DNA of 21,097 bases from Thoreauomyces humboldtii (lineage: Eukaryota; Chytridiomycota; Chytridiomycetes; Spizellomycetales; Powellomycetaceae), in the NCBI GenBank assembly GCA_027596035.1, contig JADGJA010000371.1, positions 1 to 21,097 on the forward strand. Direction: 5' to 3'. Below, piece after piece: positions 9,459 to 19,300 of the stretch. The notes under the pieces are model-generated. The model was not told where the DNA came from, ran no database searches, and saw nothing but the letters and a program-made list of their open reading frames with translations. Each line of letters begins with the position of its first letter. The first letter of the stretch is position 1. The translations under genes were made by a program, and so were the position numbers.

Positions 9459-9489
<31 letters not shown>

Positions 9490-10599
9490 GTGTCACTCAC
9501 CCTACTCCACCCTCTTCAGAGAACATGCTGTGTTCTGGATAGAGGCATAAACGCGTTAAAAAGACTTACGGAATGGTTACATCTCGAAAAAGTACCCTAC
9601 CTGGAAAACATCTGCTGATATCTCGTTCGATTATTTCGAATATTATGTCGTCTCGCTGTGCAAGCAGACCCTGAGGGCAATCGCAATGCATCAGATTTGA
9701 GCGCATCAATCTGTCGATCAGAGGAAGACATGGTGGAGGGAACCTACGTCGAAGAGTCCCGGCTCTCTTATCGCCTGGACGTTGGCCAACGCCGACCATG
9801 CTTTCGCGCGTAAAGACTCTGGGATGCCCGCTCTACCCAGCTTTTTGATGTCCTGAGATGATGGTGGTGATGATGATGTGCGGGTCAGCATCGTGGAACC
9901 CCCTTTTTTCCCACGTGTCTCTCGTTCGGTCCAAAAGTCCCGGATCGCTCACCTTTCGACGTTTCTTTGGGTTCCTTGGTGCATCCCAATGAGCCAACAA
10001 GTCCAACCATGCCTGCTCTCTCTGCGCCAGACTCTGCTTTTCCCTTTTTTGAAGAAGAGAAGAAGGAGGGATATCGCCTGTCAATTCCCAGGGGGTTTTT
10101 GCCCAGAACGGGAAAACAAAAAGCGATCTCTCCGTTCTCTTGCTCACTTTCCAGGCCGCTTGGAAGCGGAAGCGTTGGACGCCAGGGAGACGGCCGAAGC
10201 GTCCTTGACGTAGAATCCGTACTGGTCCACCGGCGGTCTCGGTCTCGCGACAGCCGGGACTTGGAGGTCCCCTTGCCCTCCTCCTCCTCCTCCTCCTCCT
10301 CCTGTCCCTGCGCCTGTCCCTCCTTCCGATCGTTCGAGTCCCTGTCGTGCGTGCGGCGCTTCTTCCCTTCCTCCCTGATGCGGCGCATCCCGATGATCCC
10401 GCCGCTCCTGCGCGTGTTCCATGCCGTTGTCGTCGGGACTCGAGCTCGGACTGGCGCCGCTTCCGCCGCTGTTCCCTCCGCTCGAGTCGCTGCTGTCGGA
10501 CGATGGGATCTCCGGACTCTGACTCCGATCGTAGGGCGGAGTGGGCAGGGGTTGCGGATTGTTGATGATGAGCTTTGGTGGTTGCGGTGGACCGTTCAT
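8406..10599 (-). CDS. TBC-domain Rab GTPase-activating protein, TBC1D10 type, ten exons
   Basis: Accelerates GTP hydrolysis by a Rab-family GTPase in membrane traffic. Exons on the - strand: 10599-10148, 10043-9953, 9852-9748, 9670-9570, 9527-9501, 9401-9287, 9209-9069, 8986-8872, 8774-8724, 8617-8406; they join in phase to 469 residues. Residues 1-130 are disordered, with a poly-Gly run encoded by a GGA repeat. VDQYGFYVKD is the segment that precedes the TBC domain in this subfamily. The TBC domain (about 190-400) has both catalytic fingers: Arg236 in IERDISR (IxxDxxR) and Gln281 in GYCQGMG. LPWETALRVWDMVFCEG and LFRIGLAILR match TBC1D10 proteins. The protein ends in a run of lysines. The fifth exon is only 27 nt. 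The first acceptor (AAAAAAG at 10044) is the least certain junction. Confidence 0.9.
9462..9489. repeat. (AG)n microsatellite in a TBC-gene intron
   Basis: About 14 AG units on the + strand, giving a (CT)n tract in the intron 9500-9402 of the - strand gene. It can contribute to pyrimidine content but is not next to the acceptor (9403-9402). Confidence 0.9.
10277..10303. repeat. CTC trinucleotide repeat coding for poly-Gly
   Basis: A run of nine trinucleotide units; on the - strand it reads GGA and gives nine glycines in the disordered N-terminus of the TBC protein. The length is likely to vary between isolates. Confidence 0.85.
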
Positions 10600-11295
10600 C
10601 TTTTTATTTTATTTTATTTTTTCGTTTCGCTCGGTGGGGTATGTGTGGGGTGGGTGGAGGAGGAGTCTGTTGGGATATGTCGACGGCCGCGGCGGACTGG
10701 TGTTTCCCTTCGATGTACTAGCGTTAGAGCTCAGTTGGTTTCTCGAGTGTTGTTGGGATGTGGAGTAGTGATATGGCGGAGGGAAATGAAGACGAAGAGA
10801 AGAAGGGAAGAAGAGGAGGAGGGATAATGATGAATCTGCCTCCCAGGGAGAACCGCCGCCGGAGTCTTATTTCGCTCTCATAAAAGCCTCAGCAAGAAAT
10901 GCAGTGTACCCATGCAATGCAGGGGGTGGTATCATATCATCATCATGCTGCATGCGAGGGGTGTGTGTGCCAGAAATAGAAAGGCAGGTTCCCGAGCCTT
11001 TCCTCCTCCTCTCCTCCGACGCGTCTACCCCTCGTCCATTCTCGGGCACTGCGCTTGGCGGGGCGAGGGGGCAGTCCCCGTCGCGTTCATCTTAGGGCAG
11101 TCGCGCCTGGGGGACGTCAAGGGTGGTGGGCTGGTCCGGGGTGTCCTTTCCGGACATTTCTTTTGTTCGATCAACGTCCAGTGCTACGTTGTAGCAAGGC
11201 AACTGGATCAACGAGCTTTATCTGCAATATATATATACAAAGAGTCCACATCGTCGACTACACCTCCCACCTCTACCTTCGCCAGCATCCCGGAT
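10600..11295. other. Intergenic region: TBC promoter and channel 3' UTR
   Basis: The two flanking genes are both on the - strand, so the channel's 3' end faces the start of the TBC gene. Directly before the TBC ATG, the - strand reads three TAAAA-type units (10600-10622), an A-rich leader. A (TA)n run lies at 11228-11237, close to the channel stop. Overlapping open frames at 10904-11520 have no domain and overlap the last channel exon. Confidence 0.55.
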
Positions 11296-14200
11296 CTACT
11301 CTGCGGCCTTCACGGGCGTCAGCGCGTAGACGAGGTCCGTGTCCTTCAGGACGATGCTCGGCAAGGGGTTCGTGAAGACGAAGGGGAGCTTGTTTCCCAA
11401 AGACTCGTCCGGTTGACGGAGGAGACCGATGGGAAGGATGCCGTGGTTGATGGCGAGCTCTCCGTACAGTTGGAGGAAGGTTCTGCCGACGAAATCCTCG
11501 GGTACCTTGACGTAGCATAGGAAACTGGGTTCGATGCCGAGGAGGTTGTCCATGTCGATGTCACGCTGCGCATTGCGGAGAAAGATGAAATGAGCTTCTC
11601 CAAGTGTTCTTTTTTGCAAAGGAAGAGTGGTATCCATGTGGGTTGGAAGGAGGCAGTCCATCCATTTTTACCTTCAACCGTATCCCGCAGAACAGCTTGA
11701 AGATGTCCAGGACGGCGTTGTTGAAGTGGCTCTCGAACAGCAGGGCGTCCAACATGCTGGCGGCGAGGACCCTCCCTCCGGCGTAGACGGGAGCGTACAG
11801 GTACCCGTCGACTCCGGCGTCCCTCGAACTCCCCTCGAACTCCTTCCGGAGACCGCCTCCCATGTTCCCCCCGCCGTTGTTCCGAGAGTGCGTGGTGCTG
11901 CTGGTGATCGAGTTGACGGAACCGTCCAGAGCGTGGTGGTGGTGTGGTTTCCGACGATGGCGTCGCTGTTGCTTCTGGATCCGTTTGGCGGCCGGTCTCA
12001 GAAACTTGATGTGGATGCGCGTCACTGTGAAGAGAAGAAAACAGGTCGTCGTTAGTTTTACGGGATTCTGGAGAGTCGAGGGGAGACCACCGGACTCACG
12101 AAGTTCGACGACGACAAACTTCTTTCTCGGTGACTTGACGAACATGGTATAGATCATATGGGATACCATGATGGCGGAGCTGTCAGCGAAAGACTCATCC
12201 TTCTCGTCCGCCTCCTCCTCGACGTTCTTGTACAAGTTCAAGATGATGATCTTGGCCGATCCTTCTACCCCAGCGCGATGCAGATCGCTCCTCTTCCTCG
12301 GATCTCCCAACACGAAGTAGAGGAGGGGGAACTGCGCGAGGGCGGAGAACTCCTGGACGGTGGGTTCGTTGGGACACAATATGACCACGCGCTTGAACTC
12401 GTGATCCGTCAGGTGCGCCAGTCGGAGGGTGCAGATGAGGCGGAAGAGGTCGTGGTTTCCGGTGCAGATGAGGATGTGGCCCGTCAGATTGCTGACGTCG
12501 GCGAGGGAGGCGTGCGTGAGGGAGACGACGGGGGTGAGGAGTAGCCGACAGAGGGGTACTTTGACGTCCGAGAAAGGCGTGGATGGGGTCCCGATGTGGA
12601 TGCCGCCGTCCGGGCCTTCAGCGAACGGATCCGCGGCTAGCGGGTCGTCGAGTAGGTTAACCGGGTAACGTGGGCGTCGGACGGACGTTTGGCTGAGGGT
12701 AAAGGAGCCAGATTGATGAACGGCGGTCTTGATCGACTGCTCGTATTCCTCAGCAGTGAGCTTTTCGATGGCGGCCACCGTTGATTGCTGTTGGGCGATG
12801 TAGAAGAGTTGATCGAACGGACCGATGGTGTAAGCCGAACCTGGGTTGAGCATCAAATGACTGTCTCCACGGTTCTTGAGCATGACTCGCACGCCGAAGC
12901 AAATGACCTGATATTCCCGATATAGGTAAAAAGACGTATGTTGAAAGGACTTGCCCACGAACACGGGATTCACTGGTGTGCTGTAGATCTCATTGCCGCA
13001 ACCGTCGCCATATTGAGCGAGCCATGGTTCATCGTAGCTGTCCATTGGTTTCGTTTGAACCAGGAGGTTGAGCATCAGAGTTCCTGCTCCCTAGTTGCCA
13101 GGAATGTGACATGAGCCACAGTATCGCGAAGTTGCCGTCAAGGAAACATCACGCACCTTGTACAACGCGTTGTATCCCAGCAGCACTTGCTTGAGATCCT
13201 CGATGCAAACGGAAGCATTGCACGTGTGTTCCTGAAACGCCTCCGTATCGCTCAGCAAGTTGTAGACATACAGCGGTGTCAATGGCGCAAAGTCATCGAA
13301 ACTCCAGGCACGTAGCGTGTTCTGGTCGTCTTCCAGCGTTTTGTCCGGAGCGTTTCGGTCCGCGACGATGAAAGCAGCCGCCGCATACTGCAGCTGAACG
13401 CGTTCCATGTCCTGTACATCGAGACCGCTTCCTTGAAGATATGCGGCACGGTACTGAAAGCTAGACTGACGGAGGATGGCTTTGATGGCGCGGGTGGGCG
13501 GGGTCCGGCCCAGAAAGACAACGTTGGTCTGCTGCGACGGGTCCCGGTGAAAGAACGTATTCATGACGTCCGTCACCATCGTGGCGTGTTCAAATGCGCC
13601 GGCCACAACGACCTTGAAAAAAGAGCAAGACTCTTAGGTTCGAGCGTTGATTTTTGCTTCCCAAGACAGAACTTACGAATGGTCTTGTACCCCTTTGGAA
13701 AACGCCCCCGCCTGCCGCACGTAATTGAATAGTCTCCATCTGAAAACAGGCATGATCAGTAGAGATACCTCGCAAGAGTAGCGGTCGGGCACTTACCACT
13801 TGGCTGATGAGGTTGGGAAGGACGGCGATGGCTAGGACAATGAACACGACAACCACAACCTTTCCAGGGATGGACTGCGGCGAAACATCGCCATATCCAA
13901 CGGTAGAAGCCGTAATCACTGCCAAGCAGAGGTTCAGAACGCTGTCGCTGAAACATCACTCTTTGACGACGACTTACCGACGAAGTAGAACGCCGTGATG
14001 AGAGAGATATCCTGCCCATCAACGACCTCGCTGGTGGTGGTGAACTTATTCTCGCTGTACTAGACGGAACGGACGCAGTTTCGCACCATATCTGTCAGCC
14101 AACGAGGTAGCGAAAGCGGACCGCCGAATTGTCTCGTCTACCTGAAAAGCGCAGGCAGCGACGTAAACGAGCGCAAGGATCGTCGAGACGAGAAGAATCA

Positions 14201-15701
14201 ATCGCTCGGTGTACAAGTCGACACGCAGCCACGCCCAGGTTCCTCTCAGACGAAGGAGATTTCCTATTCGCGAAACCACGATAACCTGTGGAAGGATGGA
14301 TCAGAACTGAAAAACCTTCTGCGCCAGACGAATGCCGAGACTGACTGCTCGGATAAAGTATGGGACATCTATTAACAATCTGGCATTAGCACTCTGGTCC
14401 ATCGAGCGCCCCTCAACATTCAAGAAAGTACTCACAGACTTGAAGCGCCGTTCCTCCCACGATGGCGAGTACGATGAAAGGGACTGATATTATGACGTCG
14501 AGTGCAACTCGGTAATTCAGTATGGCTTCTCTTTTGGAATCAGCCTAAAAAATCAATGAGAAACGAGTTCGTTCCTGTCATCCGCTGACGATGCAACGCC
14601 GTTCGCCTACTGTGAAAATCTTGATAAGGCACGACCAGATGTTGTATATCGAGAAGGCTATGCATGGAGAGAGGGATCTCAGCACACGGTGGCGAGAAAC
14701 GATCCATGTCCGTGGACCAACCTAGACACAAGTCGAAGATGGGTCTGGGACGAGGAATGTACAGCCATTGCGGACTCAGTTCCCCATAGTCAAAGGAGAC
14801 GTAGTTCGTTTGTTGTTCGACCAGGTACACAAAGCAGAACAGAAGGTCCACGATGAGATCCTGTCTTCCGCGCGGCATGGAAAGGAACGTCAGTTTCCTT
14901 GTAGACATGGCGGTGTGAATCTCTCAAAAAAGTCGGCGGTGGCAGGGCACTCACCGTAGCCAAGGCCAACAGCAATCTGTGGCGGATGGCTAGTCGAAGC
15001 TTCCCACGGTACTCTCGTGCGATGAAGACGGAGAACAGCCATGCGGCGATAAAGTTGGACGCCTTGGCCGTGTTCCGACCTTGCTGCCTTTGAATGTCGT
15101 AGTTGGCTCTGATGTCCGCAAAGCTGTTCTCTCCGTGTCCCGAGAAGTAGTGCTTTATCCTGAGCAGGAACGACTTGTCGGTGGCCATGACCTCGGGAGC
15201 GTTGGGATCGAGGCAGTCGAGGAGGGACTGGTGGGCGAGGGTTCGACCCGTCCACGTCCTCTCCATGGGCAGATGGGGAAGCGAGGCAAAGTCGCTCAAC
15301 CTGCTCGCCGACAGAGCGCTGTTGCTGGCGTCCATGGAGCTCGATCGATGCATGCCGGGAGCGTGATGCGTGACGTGTCGTCGCACCATGGGTCGTTGGT
15401 GCTGCACGGGAAGCGGAAGGGTTCCTTCGTCGGGAGGCGAGCTCTGCCCCGAGAACGTCACGGACGGGGTGAATGCCTTTCCTCCGACGCTTCGATGAGG
15501 ACTGCTGGGGCCCTGACGCAGGGAGTCGTTCTGAGAGTCGGTGTCGGAAGGCGCGGTGAGGGGATCGGTGGAACGCGCTCCGTCGCTGTCCTGATAGACT
15601 GGAACGCCGAGGGCGTTCATGGGAAGCTCGTCGTGAGCGTCCCGCCCTGGAGGCATGTTCTTCTTGACAATGCGGGTGGAGGAGTTACTGGGTCGAGACA
15701 T
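11296..15701 (-). CDS. Slo/BK-family potassium channel alpha subunit, thirteen exons
   Basis: A membrane K+ channel with a cytosolic gating ring. Exons (- strand): 15701-14955, 14860-14722, 14657-14611, 14544-14436, 14368-14316, 14285-14142, 14059-13978, 13918-13797, 13739-13677, 13612-13157, 13090-12100, 12024-11672, 11565-11296, joining to 1191 residues. Residues 1-200 are disordered. Six membrane segments follow: S1 about 243-265, S2 288-311, S3 324-342, S4 349-372 (three Arg plus one Lys, spaced irregularly), S5 386-410, S6 457-478, with selectivity filter TVGYGD at 446-451. RCK1 starts at VVVAGAFEHATMV (503). The BK_channel_a region has YGDGCGNEIY, GKSFQHTSFY and LMLNPGS. RCK2 starts near GHILICTGNHD, with GDPRKRSDLHRAGV later, and the end PFVFTNPLPSIVLKDTDLVYAL matches BK tails. 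The calcium-bowl position (about 985-1060) is instead basic and His-rich. No S0 helix is evident. Confidence 0.92.
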
Positions 15702-16317
15702 GCAGAAAGAGGATGATTCGCCGGCGATGACCCGATGAGATTGGCAGGCCTCCGTCAGCCCCCACCAAGATACCGGTAATAGTGCTTGAGAAACGTCTTG
15801 TTTGCCAATGTGGGAGAAAGTTCACAACGACGGGGGAAACGAGAAGAGCTCCCACCGCCACCAGGACTAAGTAGATACTACCACTATGTACTGCTACTAC
15901 CGGGAAGCCTCTGGGACCCCCAGCAAGAACCAGCACAAGGAGAACGACAAAGAGAGGGAGGTGAAAATCAGGAGAAGAGGCCCCCCAAAGCGCCTGTCTG
16001 AGAAAAAAAGGATTCAAAAATGCACTCATGTACTGTACATGTATGCTGTATGCTGAATGCTGTACCTGGTACACGCGCTTGTTTGCCGCGTGCGCGTCCG
16101 AACGGAGCAGACACCACCGTTTGAGAATCGAAAACTGCGCTGTACTGTACCACACCACATCCGCTACCATCTATACACATCTCTCACCTCGCCATCCTGG
16201 AGAAAGCCTGTCGCGTTTGGGTTTTCCCGGGTCCCGTCGTCACTGATCTCTCGCAACAAGTACACCTATACCCCACTGGTCATATACCGTATACCCCTCG
16301 ACAACCCGCAAGCAGCA
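15702..16317. promoter_or_regulatory. Divergent intergenic region between the channel and WD40 genes
   Basis: These 616 bp separate two starts facing away from each other. Features are three tandem 7-mers (TGTATGC, TGTATGC, TGAATGC at 16040-16060), palindromic strings TGTACA (16034-16039) and GGTACC-like pieces around it, and ATACCGTATACC at 16285-16296 just before the WD40 ATG. No conventional TATA or CCAAT box at a fitting distance is evident. A shared promoter is inferred from geometry. Confidence 0.45.
16040..16060. repeat. Three tandem 7-bp units in the divergent promoter
   Basis: Two exact TGTATGC units followed by TGAATGC, then TGTACC. Tandem short units in a promoter can be factor-binding sites, but none is identified. 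Confidence 0.6.
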
Positions 16318-19300
16318 ATGTTCGCAAGACGTCCCACCTCCGGCGCCGCTCGACCAAAGCTCGCAAAGAAGAAACGAACTCGGTCAAAGAGAGACGTCGA
16401 CCACGGTCCTCCCGTACGTTCATCTGTTCTTGGAACCGTTCAGGCGCCTACCCTGCCCTGGCTTACGTTTGGCCCTTCCCCCAACAGCTTCATCTGGAAC
16501 GCATCTTGGGTCTCACAGCCGTGCGGCCTTCATCCCTCGCCGTCCATCCGACCCAACCCATCCTGGCATACCCAGCCGGCGGCGTGGTGGTTCTGTGGAA
16601 CCACAGAAGGAATCGGCAGGTCGCCTTCCTGTCAGCGAGCGAGGTCGCGGGAGGAGAAGCTCCCTCGTCGGACTCGCCAGGAGCGTCCATCGGAAGCTCT
16701 AGCGGCGGCGGCGGAGGTGGACGACGAGGATTCAGCGGAGCTGCAGGCGGCCCGCAGATGGCGGCAAGGGCCGCTTCCTGTGTCGCGTACTCTCCCGATG
16801 GAGAGTGGCTGGCCGTCGGCGAGGTGGGGCGATGGTTGGTCCCTCATGCCCTCACCGGTTCTTCGCGATGTGTCCGCCGGCCCTGACAACCTGTCCTTCT
16901 CCTGTCTCTTTTCCGTGTTGATCCGTTCCCCCAGGCAGGCCATCAACCGAAAGTGGTGATATGGAAAGGCACCTCCATCGTCTCCGAGCTTGTCGGTCAC
17001 AGATACGGCGTGCTGGCCTTGGCTTTCTCACCGGACTCAAAGTATCTGGTCTCGGTCGGATATCAGGTGTGCATCCCATCGATTCGATGAGAAACCATCC
17101 CTGTTTCTCTGATCGCGACGTTTTCGAATAGCACGACGGTTCGGTCTATCTGTGGAACTGGCGCACCAGTCAACGGCTTGCATCATGTCGCATCAGTACA
17201 AAGGTTTTGAAAGAGCGTGCCAAAATTGAGCTGCAGTTACCAAACATCTTACATGTTGCTTAGATAAATGCGGTTGCCTTTGATCCCAACGGCGAGTTCT
17301 TTGTCACGGCCGGCGTGCGGCATATCAAATTTTGGTCGATCGATCCCGTCCGGCTAGCCCAAAGCAACGCGCGGTCCACGCCTCTCGCTTTGGAAGGCAC
17401 CTTCGCTACCATCGCGGATCGAAAGATCACCGCCTTCGTCGACGTCGGTTGCACCCTTGGCGGACTAGCAGGAACAGAGACCCTCACCTATGCCGTCACG
17501 GAAGACGGCACCCTCATGTATTTCAACCGCGAGCGACAGATGGAGAAGTGGGTCGACATGCGGGTTGGTACCGGAAGGGCCGTGGACGTCACGGAAAAGT
17601 ACATCGTCTGTGGTGGATCCGATGGAATCCTTCGGCTCTTCGATTCTCAAACTTTGCAGTACGTCACCACGTTGCCGAAACCTCACTCGCTGGATGTGGA
17701 ACCGCACAAAAGCCCAGTCGGAAAGTAAGTGGAATGACTCGCCAGCGTGCGGGCTCGCCTTCTTCAAGCATCTAATGTAGCTGGTCAAATAGATCTCCGA
17801 TGGGCTGTCCGGACGTGATAGCCTTGCGAATCGACAAACTAAACGAAAAGGTGACTTGCGTGTACAATGACCGCAGCCTGTACGTATGGGACATTCGAGA
17901 CGTGAAGCGTATCGGCAAATACCGTAGCTTTCTCTGGCATAGCGATGCCATTTGGGGTGTCGAGGTACCGTCATACCATACGAACGATGGGTGCGTTTGG
18001 AACCTTCACTTAAAATATTTGCATCTCGCAGACACTTCCCAATGTTGTCCGTTCTCCTGCCCGAGCTTTTCTGGAGGAGAACTCCATACCGTCAGGACTC
18101 CCTGCAAACTGTTTTGCAACGCACTCGTTCGACGGCACGGTTCGGTTCTGGAACCTGGACAGTCTCACCTCCAAACCGACTCACGATGACGACCACGTGG
18201 ACGCAGATGACGCAACGCAACGGTATTTCCAGGACAACCAGTACTCGAAGGAACTGGTGCGGATCCTCTGGGTCGACCGGGCCGCCATCGCGAAACTCAA
18301 GGTCGGAGAATCGAGCAGCGATCAGATCGCGGGAAACAAGACGGGCGTGCGTGCTTCTCGCGTGAGCTCGGATGGAAAGTTCTTGGCTGCGGGAGATCGT
18401 CAGGGAAACGTTCGGTGAGTTGACGTTGGCCATCTATGACGAGTTTTGTAAACTTTGATAGCTGACTTTCGTTCAGAGTCTACGAGCTCACTCATTTTCA
18501 ACAAGTGAAATACCTTGAAGCACACGATGCTGAAATCCTTACAATCGATTTTTCGATAAACGTCGAAAATGGTAACTTCCCTTTCACTGAGGGTCCTTCT
18601 CCTAATGTCCACTCTCCTGACCCATTTTCCTTCCCGGTAGCCTCCTTTCTAATGGCAACTGCTTCGCGTGACCGACTCCTACACGTCTTTGACGGTGCTC
18701 ACGAGTTCGACCTGGTCCAGACTCTCGACGACCACACATCATCCGTAACGGCTGTCCGGTTCGCGGAATCCGGCAACCGACTCATCAGCTGCGGAGCGGA
18801 CAAGTCGCTCATCTTCCGGGTGGTCGAACCCGGAACCGGTTACCACAGCTACCACAGCGCCATAGCAAAGTCGACCATCACAGGGATGACCGTCAACTTC
18901 TCATCCGAGTACCTCGCCACGTCTTCCCAGGATCGTCACGTCAACGTTTATTCCATCGCCACGGGAAAGGCACTGAGATCCCATCCTTTGCATCCGTGGG
19001 ACGCTGATGATGTGGGAGAGGCGACGACGGCCGGCGGTGGATACATGGGTGTGTGCGTGGACCCTGCCGGCCGGTACGGCGTCACCAGCGGTGCTACCGA
19101 CAAGCTCATCCGCGTGTTCGATTTCTACTCGGGCGTCAGCGCGGGGAGGAGGGTCGCGACCGGACACTCGGACCTGGTCACCGGGTGCGAGTTTTCGGCC
19201 GATGGAAGGTTCCTGATCACGACGGGTGCCGACGGGTGCGTCTTCGTGTGGAGGGTCGCTGATCGCCTCGTGGAGACGTCATCGGGTTCGCATGGAAAAG

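Noticed and set aside
10904..11520. Open frames of 63 to 202 codons on the + strand downstream of the channel gene.
   Set aside because: The longest runs antisense through the last channel exon, whose reading is fixed by strong BK-tail similarity; the rest is low-complexity.
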